DNA of 11,493 nt, from assembly GCA_964369145.1 (NCBI GenBank), contig CAYJEE010000019.1:1-11493 (forward strand), written 5' to 3'. The position numbers and the translations under genes are program-made. Origin of the DNA: UBA910 sp964369145. GTDB taxonomy: Bacteria; Patescibacteriota; Minisyncoccia; Phycocordibacterales; DATDWN01. Under the pieces are notes generated by a model. The model saw nothing but the letters and a program-made list of their open reading frames with translations. It made no database searches and was not told where the DNA came from. Positions 1 to 5,838 of this stretch are shown here, in pieces (the stretch's first letter is position 1; the number at the start of each line of letters is the position of its first letter).

Positions 1-21
1 GAGTACAAAAGCTCTGGCAAG

Positions 22-47
22 GTCTTGCGAAGACGTAATACGTCTTC
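22..47. repeat. Perfect palindrome with a competing upstream hairpin
   Basis: Positions 29-37 (GAAGACGTA) and 39-47 (TACGTCTTC) are perfect reverse complements around a single A. The segment AAGAC at 30-34 can instead pair with GTCTT at 22-26 across a 3-base loop, so two mutually exclusive hairpins are possible. There is no T-run after it, so it is not a simple intrinsic terminator on the + strand. Confidence 0.6.
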
Positions 48-54
48 TCACCTC

Positions 55-111
55 GAGCCTGAGTTGTCAAGAGCCCTCAGCAAAGCTTTGGGTCGTTGAC
101 AACACAGGCTC
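55..111. repeat. 16-bp inverted repeat, one mismatch
   Basis: Arm 55-70 (GAGCCTGAGTTGTCAA) pairs with arm 96-111 (TTGACAACACAGGCTC) at 15 of 16 positions; the one mismatch is A62/A104. The 25-base interior can form its own stem, CCC 74-76 with GGG 90-92 and AGC 79-81 with GCT 85-87. No T-run follows. It could be a structured RNA, a protein-binding palindrome or a mobile-element end. Confidence 0.65.
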
Positions 112-156
112 AGACCCTGCGGGGGCTCCGATTAGGTGCATTTATGGCTTCGCTCA

Positions 157-185
157 TTGACTTAAATATTTAAATAAAGTATTTT
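157..185 (+). promoter_or_regulatory. Sigma70-like promoter for the small Cys/His gene
   Basis: TTGACT at 157-162, a 17-base AT-rich spacer, then TATTTT at 180-185. Transcription would start near 192, leaving a leader of about 11 bases that contains the purine-rich GAAAGGGA just before the ATG at 203. Confidence 0.6.
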
Positions 186-202
186 TATTCAGAAAGGGAC
201 CA

Positions 203-454
203 ATGGGACAAGCAGATGTTGAACCAACTGTCGAAACCTGTACCTACTGCAAAAAGGTTGATGATCACTTGGAAGGTTGCCCAACAACCCTTCCGTTAGA
301 TCCAACTGCAATGAACGAGTACTGTAGAGGAACAATTCATGGTTTCGATAACATTGAATCGGAAAGTAGCCATCTTTCCTACCAACTTGGATATGAGCAA
401 GGTAAAGCGGCACGTCTTCTATTCGAGTGCGACCCTTTTTTAGACATGCTCTAA
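203..454 (+). CDS. Small Cys/His zinc-knuckle-like protein, unknown function
   Basis: An 83-residue protein that I cannot name. Near the N-terminus are C13, C16, H22 and C26 (C-x2-C-x5-H-x3-C, followed by Pro), the arrangement of a small zinc knuckle. The C-terminal half has two glycine-spaced segments, YCRGTIHG around residue 40 and SYQLGYEQG around residue 60. That pattern recalls the two-helix fold of ribosome modulation factor and similar tiny proteins, but this is resemblance only. There is no signal peptide or membrane segment, so a cytoplasmic nucleic-acid- or ribosome-associated role is possible. The start is supported by the upstream promoter and a purine-rich GAAAGGGA before ATG. 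It is a single-gene unit: it has its own promoter and a strong terminator begins 5 bases after the stop codon. I am fairly sure it is a gene and unsure of its function. Confidence 0.75.
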   Translation: MGQADVEPTVETCTYCKKVDDHLEGCPTTLPLDPTAMNEYCRGTIHGFDNIESESSHLSYQLGYEQGKAARLLFECDPFLDML

Positions 455-458
455 TGTC

Positions 459-516
459 AACCTATTCACCAGCAACAGAATTCCTGTTCGCTCCGGTGGA
501 TAGGTTTTTTGTTTTT
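459..516 (+). terminator. Intrinsic terminator with nested double hairpin
   Basis: Arms 459-470 and 495-506 pair over 12 bp with one G-T pair. Inside, AACAG 474-478 pairs with CTGTT 484-488, giving a hairpin within the hairpin. Right after it come six Ts (505-510), G, and five Ts (512-516). This ends the 203-454 gene. Confidence 0.85.
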
Positions 517-558
517 ATTATATTTTAGTTTTAAACTTGCAAAAAAATTTATAAAACA

Positions 559-586
559 AAACCCCGTCCAAACAGGCACGGGGCTT
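559..586 (-). terminator. Intrinsic terminator of the 609-1160 gene
   Basis: Arms 559-567 and 578-586 form a 9-bp GC-rich stem (core CCCCGT/ACGGGG, one G-T pair) with a 10-base loop. On the - strand it is followed by TTTTGTTTT. It lies 22 bases past the stop codon at 609. Confidence 0.8.
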
Positions 587-608
587 GTTTGATACAGGGT
601 TGGAGGGA

Positions 609-1160
609 CTAGATGACGGGAGTGACCTTGGTCACAGACTTGATGGCGAGCGGACAATTGTCTAGTATCACTTTCCATTCACCATCCTTGACGATGACGG
701 TCACGGGAATATTAATTCCCCGAACACTACTGACAGTGATGATATTGAACTTCTCACCCTTGCCGTTGGTGACCTCGACGAGGTTACCGCCATAGACGCC
801 TTTCAGGATCTCCTGACTGGATTCCTTTAAGTCGAACGACGCAACGCCGTCGCGATCAACAACAGAAACAACCTCGCGGGTAATTACGTCGATGACGATG
901 AAGCCCTTGTGCAACGACCCATCGGCGTTCCGCCCCTCTAACCCTTCTTGAAGGGAAAGGTACGCCGGTTCTTTAGCATTGTTACCATCGGTCTGAATCA
1001 GACACGACGGATTATTGATGACGTGGATGACCTGACCCAAGGTCAGGTAGCCCGGAACATAAAGCTTACCGTCGCCTTCGCCTTTTGCGGCCTGGCGAGC
1101 CTTTTCTTCATAGCCCTCAACGAAGGTGACAATCACATCAACAGCAGGTCGGGTATTCAT
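609..1160 (-). CDS. Hypothetical protein, GC-rich relative to neighbours
   Basis: A 183-residue protein with no family I can recognise. It has no signal peptide and no membrane segment. The sequence is rich in Val, Ile, Gly and Asp in alternating patterns typical of a beta-rich soluble protein, for instance in the C-terminal third (residues 125-183). One Cys lies near residue 53 and one near the C-terminus. The start is well supported: AGGAGA lies 8 bases before ATG, downstream of a consensus promoter, and an intrinsic terminator follows the stop. Hand counts of several lines give roughly half G+C, against about 40 % or less in the neighbouring genes. Together with its isolated, self-contained transcription unit this suggests recent acquisition or an origin different from the surrounding genes (inference). 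Confidence 0.8.
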   Translation of the reverse strand: MNTRPAVDVIVTFVEGYEEKARQAAKGEGDGKLYVPGYLTLGQVIHVINNPSCLIQTDGNNAKEPAYLSLQEGLEGRNADGSLHKGFIVIDVITREVVSVVDRDGVASFDLKESSQEILKGVYGGNLVEVTNGKGEKFNIITVSSVRGINIPVTVIVKDGEWKVILDNCPLAIKSVTKVTPVI

Positions 1161-1168
1161 GTCTTAAA

Positions 1169-1234
1169 TCTCCTGGTTTTTGAATGTACTTCTTTTACCT
1201 CTACATTATACACCATCTAATACCTATTTGTCAA
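1169..1234 (-). promoter_or_regulatory. Consensus sigma70 promoter and Shine-Dalgarno for 609-1160
   Basis: On the - strand TTGACA (1234-1229), an 18-base spacer and TATAAT (1210-1205), both full consensus. The leader is about 38 bases and carries AGGAGA (1174-1169), 8 bases before ATG at 1160. It is the only full-consensus promoter with a full Shine-Dalgarno in this window. Confidence 0.88.
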
Positions 1235-1239
1235 GTACC

Positions 1240-1262
1240 AAAAAGAGCCATAAAATACGGCT
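1240..1262 (-). terminator. Weak terminator-like hairpin
   Basis: On the - strand AGCCGTA and TATGGCT (1262-1246, one G-T pair, 3-base loop) form a 7-bp stem followed by C and five Ts (1244-1240). It could end transcription coming from the lytic transglycosylase gene, just before the next gene's promoter starts. Confidence 0.5.
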
Positions 1263-1511
1263 ACTTTCGTTAAATCATCATCCAAGTCTGTTAGAGAAAA
1301 AGCTCTGAGGATTTTTTTGCTTAACTTTTAAATTGAGATGAAGTTCAAGACGTGTAGGTTTGTTTGTGACCAAGCTGTACTGGACGTACGACAAGGGATT
1401 AAACTTCTTAAAATCAGATGCAATTAGCGAAGCAGATGAGTATTGCGACCAAAATGTACTAACGTACATTGCGGGAGCAAACGGAATCTGCGACAAAGAA
1501 GTGCGCTGATT
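1263..1511. other. Intergenic region without a supported gene
   Basis: About 250 bases between the transglycosylase stop and the weak terminator at 1240-1262. I find no reading frame with a ribosome binding site or a recognisable product. The content is a diverged tandem repeat and a large nested inverted repeat (see the 1321-1523 entries). A run of seven Ts at 1312-1318 follows a poor 4-bp stem and is not convincing as a terminator. Confidence 0.6.
1321..1477. repeat. Two diverged tandem repeat units of about 78 bases
   Basis: Unit 1 (1321-1398) starts TTAACTTTTAAATTGAGATG and unit 2 (1399-1477) starts TTAAACTTCTTAAAATCAGA. Their second halves also align: TGTGACCAAG at about 1365 with TGCGACCAAA at about 1443, then TGTACT, ACGTAC and GGGA in the same order. 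The middles are barely similar. This is an alignment by eye; the shared blocks are in register, which argues for an old duplication. Confidence 0.5.
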
Positions 1512-1523
1512 TTAAAAGTTTAA
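1399..1523. repeat. 125-base nested inverted repeat overlapping a gene end
   Basis: Outer arms 1399-1417 and 1506-1523 pair with a single one-base bulge. Inside lie TGCA 1419-1422 with TGCG 1502-1505, GCAGAT 1432-1437 with ATCTGC 1486-1491, and a perfect central hairpin AATGTAC 1453-1459, loop TAAC, GTACATT 1464-1470. The right arm contains the stop codon and last codons of the transglycosylase gene (stop at 1512-1514). This is the layout of a miniature inverted-repeat element or a structured 3' untranslated region. Confidence 0.6.
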
Positions 1524-2873
1524 CGGGTCGATCATGGTCTCTTGGATGGTTTTGGCTTTACTCATCACCTGATCCCCATAAAACGCATTTGCCTTTTTGT
1601 TCCAGTTCCCTCCTGCATAGTATTTCAATGCCGCTGTTCGCTCTGCTGTAAAGGTCTGTGCTCCTGCTCCGAGGTCTGTGAGGTAGACTGAAGATGCTAC
1701 GAAGGCATCCTCAGCATTCCATGGGTTTGTTACTGTCTTTCCGAGTGCAGCTGCGACACGAGGAGCATACGCCTCCCATGTAGTAGGGATAAATTGTGAA
1801 GGGCCCATTGCTCCTCCCCACCCCGCTCCACCGATTGGACATGAGAGGACGCGATCTCGAGGTCCTACACCGAGAGATTCTACAATACGCAAAAATGCAC
1901 TTTCATCATCTCGTTTTGAAAGACCTTTTTTAATATCATCAGGACCTGGCATAATCGCCTGCCACTGCTTTTCTATAGGACTATCTGGTTTATTACATGA
2001 TCCTTGGTTTTTTCCTAGATTGGTCTCCTGAGTCAAAATTGCCAAGAGGAACGCTGGTCTAATACCCGTTGCTTTCTCCGCCTCAAGCGCATACTGATAC
2101 GCGGTGCCGAAAGGAATCGCAGCAGTATCACGCAATGCAAAGAGTGCAGCACGGATTTCAGCGGCTTTTTTCTGACGTTCTTTGATCACTTGCTCATAGC
2201 TTTTTTCTTGAGTCTTGTTTACTTTGATCAAATACTGTTTTTCTTGTTCATTTTTCTCTACTTGTTTTTTTTGAGCTTCAATATTTGCTTTGATGTCGAT
2301 CTCTTCATTTTTCTTTTTATCAAGCATTGAGCGCTCTTGTTCAGTAAGATTTTTTGTTTCTCTGATATCATCAAGGAGTTCCTTGAGGGATTTATTGATT
2401 GTGTTGAATGAATCCGCGTCACTAAAGAAATCAGATAAATCTTTTTTAGCTAAAATAACTTCAGGGAGTGTATACGAATCTATCTCATACGTCTTACGGA
2501 TAAGCTGTGCGAGTGAATCCTGACTATTTTCTATTTTGTCTTCAAGCGTACCGATTGTTTTTGTTTTATTATCAATCGCAAGTCGCAATCGTTCAATTTC
2601 TATATTTCGTTTTTTAATAAAAGCTTTTGCTTCATTGATTTTTGCATTCAAAATATTCGCTTCTTTCTGAAGAGATGCGGTACCTTTTTTTGTATTATTT
2701 AAAATGTCCTGCCATTTTGCGATATCGGCTTCTGTAGCAGCGAGCTCAGCTTTCCATTGCGCTTCTTGAGCCGCAATCTGCTCTGGTGTTTTCTGTGCTG
2801 AAACAACAGAAGGTACCATAAAGGTAAGTGCACAAAAACACAAAAGAATAGTAGATATTATGTTTGATTTCAT
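1512..2873 (-). CDS. Exported coiled-coil lytic transglycosylase
   Basis: A 453-residue secreted peptidoglycan-cleaving enzyme. Residues 1-26 are a signal peptide (Lys at 2, a hydrophobic core, cleavage probably after VVSA). Residues about 30-245 are Glu/Lys/Gln-rich heptads of a long coiled coil, like the N-terminal part of PcsB/CwlO-type hydrolases. The C-terminal part resembles the MltB-type transglycosylase domain: the likely catalytic Glu is E283 in LTQETNLG, and GAMGPSQFIPTTW (354-366) is the sugar-binding motif of that family. C293 and C345 could form a disulfide outside the membrane. It probably opens the wall for division, pili or secretion; the coiled coil may tether or autoinhibit the enzyme (inference from PcsB-like proteins). 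The start is chosen by the signal peptide. It has its own promoter at 2945-2950, and its 3' end overlaps a large inverted repeat. Confidence 0.85.
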   Translation of the reverse strand: MKSNIISTILLCFCALTFMVPSVVSAQKTPEQIAAQEAQWKAELAATEADIAKWQDILNNTKKGTASLQKEANILNAKINEAKAFIKKRNIEIERLRLAIDNKTKTIGTLEDKIENSQDSLAQLIRKTYEIDSYTLPEVILAKKDLSDFFSDADSFNTINKSLKELLDDIRETKNLTEQERSMLDKKKNEEIDIKANIEAQKKQVEKNEQEKQYLIKVNKTQEKSYEQVIKERQKKAAEIRAALFALRDTAAIPFGTAYQYALEAEKATGIRPAFLLAILTQETNLGKNQGSCNKPDSPIEKQWQAIMPGPDDIKKGLSKRDDESAFLRIVESLGVGPRDRVLSCPIGGAGWGGAMGPSQFIPTTWEAYAPRVAAALGKTVTNPWNAEDAFVASSVYLTDLGAGAQTFTAERTAALKYYAGGNWNKKANAFYGDQVMSKAKTIQETMIDPLNF

Positions 2874-2944
2874 AGGATGAAAATGATCTTTGGTTAAGAG
2901 GACTCAGTCAGACAGGTAAGACTCGGTAAAAAAGACCAGTCTTT

Positions 2945-2950
2945 ATTATA
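2945..2950 (-). promoter_or_regulatory. -10 box for the transglycosylase gene
   Basis: TATAAT on the - strand. I see no good -35. Transcription would begin near 2938, giving a leader of about 65 bases, much longer than for the metabolic genes here. The leader has GAGTC-type short repeats but no clear Shine-Dalgarno. Confidence 0.55.
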
Positions 2951-2978
2951 CCTCACCCAAGCACCCCTGGTCGATAGC

Positions 2979-3005
2979 AAAAAAGAGGCTCTGTTGCCTC
3001 TTTTT
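2979..3005 (-). terminator. Intrinsic terminator after bL25
   Basis: Stem AAAAGAGGC 2981-2989 with GCCTCTTTT 2996-3004 around the loop TCTGTT, followed on the - strand by six Ts (2984-2979). The symmetric A and T runs would let it work in both directions. It separates the bL25 unit from the transglycosylase promoter. Confidence 0.88.
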
Positions 3006-3058
3006 ATAGATTTCTCGTTATTTAATGAAAAACTTTCAGATTTGAGACAGGGTGGAAG

Positions 3059-3709
3059 TTACTCCGTTGTGGCAGGCACATCACCTTCTTCGTCCTTCTT
3101 ACCTTTCTTAGCAACTTCAATCGATGAAAGATCAGGAGCAACTGCTGGTTCTTCTGGTTCGTCACCTCGTGGAGCAGAAACTGATGCAATAACCTCATCT
3201 TCATCTACAGCCAATGTAACACCTGATGGCAAGACGATATCTTTTGCGAGAATAACTGAATCAAAATCAACCAATGAGGCAATATTTACCTCGATTTCGT
3301 GTGGGAGTTTTTCAGGTGAAGCCTCGATGGTGAGTTCGTACATCACTTTTACCAAGTTACCTGAGAGATCTTTGACTGCAGGAGAAACTCCAACAAACAC
3401 AAGTGGGATATTTACCTCAATCTTCTTACCTTTCTCAAATACGTAAAAGTCAGCATGTCGAGGAATCTCTGTTACTGGATCTACATCTACTTCCTGAATC
3501 AATGCATCTACTGTTCCAGAAGGACCAACAAGAGAAACTACGCCAGATTCACCGACTGTTTTCCATACTTTTACAAATTCACTTCGTGTAAGAGCGATTG
3601 AGGTTGATGCTTGTTTTTTACCATAAAATACAGCAGGAATAAGGCCTTCTGCCCGAAGTCCTACTGAATCACCTACATCTTTTCGATCAATATAATTAAG
3701 AGTTGTCAT
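3059..3709 (-). CDS. rplY: Ribosomal protein bL25, long CTC/TL5 type
   Basis: A 216-residue large-subunit protein that binds 5S rRNA. Residues 1-90 are the L25 RNA-binding domain, with GLIPAVFYGK (residues 22-31) matching the family's conserved loop and RHADFY (84-89) near the domain junction. Residues 92-180 are the C-terminal beta domain of the CTC/TL5 form, seen in VNIPLVFVGVSPAVKD. The tail from about 183 is acidic and Lys-rich and looks disordered. The length is normal for the two-domain form. The gene has its own -10 box exactly at leaderless distance, lies 38 bases after the downstream pilin gene, and is closed by a strong terminator. The promoter and the conserved N-terminus agree on the start. 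Confidence 0.95.
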   Translation of the reverse strand: MTTLNYIDRKDVGDSVGLRAEGLIPAVFYGKKQASTSIALTRSEFVKVWKTVGESGVVSLVGPSGTVDALIQEVDVDPVTEIPRHADFYVFEKGKKIEVNIPLVFVGVSPAVKDLSGNLVKVMYELTIEASPEKLPHEIEVNIASLVDFDSVILAKDIVLPSGVTLAVDEDEVIASVSAPRGDEPEEPAVAPDLSSIEVAKKGKKDEEGDVPATTE

Positions 3710-3716
3710 GGGAGCA

Positions 3717-3722
3717 ATTATA
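3717..3722 (-). promoter_or_regulatory. Leaderless promoter of bL25
   Basis: Perfect TATAAT on the - strand, ending 7 bases before the ATG at 3709, so transcription should start at or within a base of the start codon. There is no Shine-Dalgarno in the interval. Confidence 0.75.
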
Positions 3723-3747
3723 CAGAAAAACAGCTTAAATGCAATAC

Positions 3748-4281
3748 CTACCAGGCGGCAGCCCCGGGACTATACACTTTCCACGCCCAGGTCGGACGTA
3801 AAGGATCGATCAACTCTGGATACTTTGCATAATCAGCCTGAGTAAATTCAGACATATTGTGAGCTATAAAAGCATAGTCTACGCCGTTATATGATATATA
3901 TAAATAGCAATCCTGCCATGCTGGTCTATATACTGGAGCAACCGCATGCACTGGTGCTGACTTTGGATCAACAGGAATACGACTTATATAATTTGGGACA
4001 AGTCCCGGTATCACATTGTTTCCTGTATTGTTAAATTCTGTACACTCGGTAACCCATGCTCCATTACTATTTGGATATGCACGATTGACCGCATAATAAT
4101 ACTCGAGTGCTACTTGCATCTGCTTTAGATCCGAAACACGTTTTGTAATGCGAGCCTTTTTTTGTGCTTGTGAAAAAGACGCAAAAGTAATCGTACTCAA
4201 TATACCAATAATTGAGATCGTAACTAAAAGCTCAATAACCGTAAAACCTTTTATTTTTTTTGTATTATATAAGAGATGCAT
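3748..4281 (-). CDS. Type IV pilin-like protein, downstream paralogue
   Basis: A 177-residue class III signal protein. The leader is 12 residues, positively charged and ending in Gly12; prepilin peptidase would cut before F13. The mature protein begins FTVIELLVTISIIG with Glu at mature position 5, the hallmark of type IV pilins and pseudopilins. Residues 13-35 form the hydrophobic helix that anchors and then packs the filament; a polar helix follows (40-66). C80 and C125 are placed to form a disulfide in the globular head. The C-terminal block PTWAWKV (163-169) is shared with the neighbouring pilin. It lies 24 bases after that gene and has a possible promoter of its own. It may be a filament subunit for attachment or DNA uptake, or a minor pilin; no assembly ATPase or peptidase is in the window. 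Confidence 0.9.
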   Translation of the reverse strand: MHLLYNTKKIKGFTVIELLVTISIIGILSTITFASFSQAQKKARITKRVSDLKQMQVALEYYYAVNRAYPNSNGAWVTECTEFNNTGNNVIPGLVPNYISRIPVDPKSAPVHAVAPVYRPAWQDCYLYISYNGVDYAFIAHNMSEFTQADYAKYPELIDPLRPTWAWKVYSPGAAAW

Positions 4282-4293
4282 AAATATTATTCT

Positions 4294-4299
4294 ATTATA
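4294..4299 (-). promoter_or_regulatory. -10 box ahead of the downstream pilin gene
   Basis: TATAAT on the - strand, 12 bases before ATG, just beyond the stop codon of the preceding pilin gene. It would give a leader of only about 6 bases. The surroundings are very AT-rich, so a chance match is possible. Confidence 0.45.
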
Positions 4300-4305
4300 A
4301 ACTCA

Positions 4306-4821
4306 TTAAAAATTTACACCCCCTGGTGAAGACACTTTCCATGCCCACGTCGGACGAACCGGATCAACTAACTCTGGATATTTTGCATACGAAGCACCAC
4401 TACTTCCATCTGAAAGTTCTGCTACTTGATGCACCAAAAAAGCATAATCTGCACCATTTGAGTTATAGAGATAACAGTTTGCATCAACGGCAGTATTACT
4501 CTGAGGATCAATGGGAATAAACTGAATATAATCAGGTGTTAAACCTGGAATCACTTGACCATTGGCAGCAGTATAAGTACCTCCGGCACTATACGACAGA
4601 CATACTCCTCTCCACGCATTCGTGATTGGATATGATTTATTTTTTGCATAATACAAATCAAGAGCCACCTGTACACGCTTCATATCTGAAATACGTTGTG
4701 CGACGCGTGCACTTTTGCGAGAGGCCGATACTCCAGACAGTATAATAGTAGACAACAATCCAATAATTGCCATTGCGACAAGTAACTCAATAAATGTAAA
4801 ACCTCTCTTTGTTCTATACAT
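4306..4821 (-). CDS. Type IV pilin-like protein, upstream paralogue
   Basis: A 171-residue pilin-like protein. I start it at the ATG at 4821, not at the GTG at 4848: the ATG gives a compact basic leader MYRTKRG with cleavage before F8, and a -10 box lies 7 bases upstream. The mature N-terminus FTFIELLVAMAIIG has Glu at position 5. Head cysteines C74 and C116 match those of the downstream pilin, and the last 30 residues (YAKYPELVDP, RPTWAWKV) are close to it, so the two arose by tandem duplication. Their middle regions differ, which suggests different roles such as major and minor subunit (inference). The gene begins 35 bases after the dehydrogenase stop and has its own promoter. Confidence 0.9.
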   Translation of the reverse strand: MYRTKRGFTFIELLVAMAIIGLLSTIILSGVSASRKSARVAQRISDMKRVQVALDLYYAKNKSYPITNAWRGVCLSYSAGGTYTAANGQVIPGLTPDYIQFIPIDPQSNTAVDANCYLYNSNGADYAFLVHQVAELSDGSSGASYAKYPELVDPVRPTWAWKVSSPGGVNF

Positions 4822-4828
4822 ATATATC

Positions 4829-4834
4829 AGTATA
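4829..4834 (-). promoter_or_regulatory. Leaderless promoter of the upstream pilin
   Basis: TATACT on the - strand ends 7 bases before the ATG at 4821. Its position fits the 4821 start and would place the alternative GTG at 4848 upstream of the transcription start. Confidence 0.65.
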
Positions 4835-4856
4835 CACGAAAACAACACCCGAGATG

Positions 4857-5828
4857 TTAGTTTTCCACTGTATCCGACGGAGTCCTCCCTTCGAGAAAAT
4901 CAATAATATTTGTCACAGCACGCACAGCCATCTGGTCTCTCGTCTTCACTGTTGATGATGCGATATGTGGAGTCAATACAACATTTGAAAGTTCTGTAAG
5001 ACCTTCTGTAAGCATTGGTTCATGTTCAAATACATCGAGACCTGCTCCCGCAATTGTTTTGCGTTTCAAAGCATCAACCAAAGCCTGCTCGTCAATCACT
5101 TGCCCTCGTGCTGTATTGATCAGAAATGCAGTGGGCTTCATAAGCGCAAGCCGTCGAGCGTCAATCAAGTGATGGGTCGAAGGAAGTAGCGGTACATGAA
5201 GAGATACAATATCAGCCACTTTTAGCAACTCATCAAGATTGTCATAAAATACTGCACCGAGATCATTTTCAAAATGTTCATTTTTTTGCACATCATAATA
5301 CGCAACCTTCATTCCAAAACCTTTACTTAAAATATGCGCAGCTCGATATCCAATACGTCCACCACCGACAATACCTACCACCAAATCCTCTAAGTCTGTA
5401 CCCATAAGGAGCATCGGATCCCACCCCTCGTACTTTCCTGCTCGCATGTACGCATCCCCTTCAAGAATTCTACTGGTGAGTGCGAGAAGCATCGCTACCG
5501 TATGTTCACCTACTGTATCTGCAGACATACCAGGGGTGTTGGTAATCGTAACCCCACGATCTTTTGCATCAGTCAGATTAAAATTATTGAAACCTACCGC
5601 ATAATTGGCAAAAATCTTTGCAGAAGGTACTGCATCAAAAACCTCCCCATCGATCTGATCGGTAAGAAGTGACAAGACTGCATCATACGGCTTCTGTGAC
5701 AAAACCTCTATGAGTTCTGTTTTTGTAAGCGGACGGTTGTGCGGATTACTATCTACTTCGTATCCTTTATCGGTAAGCATAGAAAACCCAATATCAGGAA
5801 TTTTTCGAGTTATGTATATTTTTTTCAT
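4857..5828 (-). CDS. D-2-hydroxyacid dehydrogenase (glyoxylate/hydroxypyruvate reductase-like)
   Basis: A 323-residue cytoplasmic NAD(P)H-dependent enzyme of the D-isomer 2-hydroxyacid dehydrogenase family, full length. The nucleotide fold carries G155-x-G157-x-x-G160 in VGIVGGGRIG, and D179 at the end of the second strand favours NADH. The catalytic triad is R241 (NTARGQVIDE), E270 (VFEHEP) and H288 (LTPHIASS). The conserved TPG-(x4)-TVGEH block is at 98-109. Closest by pattern are glyoxylate/hydroxypyruvate reductases; phosphonate, lactate or phosphoglycerate dehydrogenase activity cannot be excluded, and no ACT domain is present. The gene lies 10 bases after the aldolase stop with no promoter or Shine-Dalgarno between, so it is probably co-transcribed with fba. 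The context suggests reduction of a side product of sugar-phosphate metabolism or NADH balance (inference). Confidence 0.88.
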   Translation of the reverse strand: MKKIYITRKIPDIGFSMLTDKGYEVDSNPHNRPLTKTELIEVLSQKPYDAVLSLLTDQIDGEVFDAVPSAKIFANYAVGFNNFNLTDAKDRGVTITNTPGMSADTVGEHTVAMLLALTSRILEGDAYMRAGKYEGWDPMLLMGTDLEDLVVGIVGGGRIGYRAAHILSKGFGMKVAYYDVQKNEHFENDLGAVFYDNLDELLKVADIVSLHVPLLPSTHHLIDARRLALMKPTAFLINTARGQVIDEQALVDALKRKTIAGAGLDVFEHEPMLTEGLTELSNVVLTPHIASSTVKTRDQMAVRAVTNIIDFLEGRTPSDTVEN

Positions 5829-5838
5829 ACACTACTAA

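Larger units (their letters stand above)
1..156. other. Non-coding, hairpin-rich stretch at the left edge
   Basis: I see no convincing gene here. The stretch holds two strong inverted repeats, listed separately, followed by a G-rich patch at 115-128 that could pair with the loop of the second hairpin (71-76 GAGCCC with 123-128 GGGCTC). The upstream side is cut by the window edge, so it could be the 3' untranslated part of a gene to the left, a structured RNA, or the end of a mobile element. It matches no RNA family I can recognise (not a tRNA, 5S, SRP or tmRNA end). Confidence 0.5.

Noticed and set aside
1278..1496. A 72-codon open frame on the - strand across the repeat region
   Set aside because: It needs a TTG start with no ribosome binding site, has no recognisable features, and lies wholly in the tandem repeat and palindrome, whose structure explains the sequence better.
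1321..1523. CRISPR array
   Set aside because: Only two diverged units, no identical repeats and no spacer pattern, and no cas genes in the window.
2994..3446. A 150-codon + strand frame opposite bL25
   Set aside because: Ser/Thr-rich low-complexity translation antisense to a certain gene; a shadow frame.
4822..4848. GTG start for the upstream pilin gene
   Set aside because: It would add 9 residues ahead of an already ideal short basic leader and lies upstream of the -10 box at 4829-4834.
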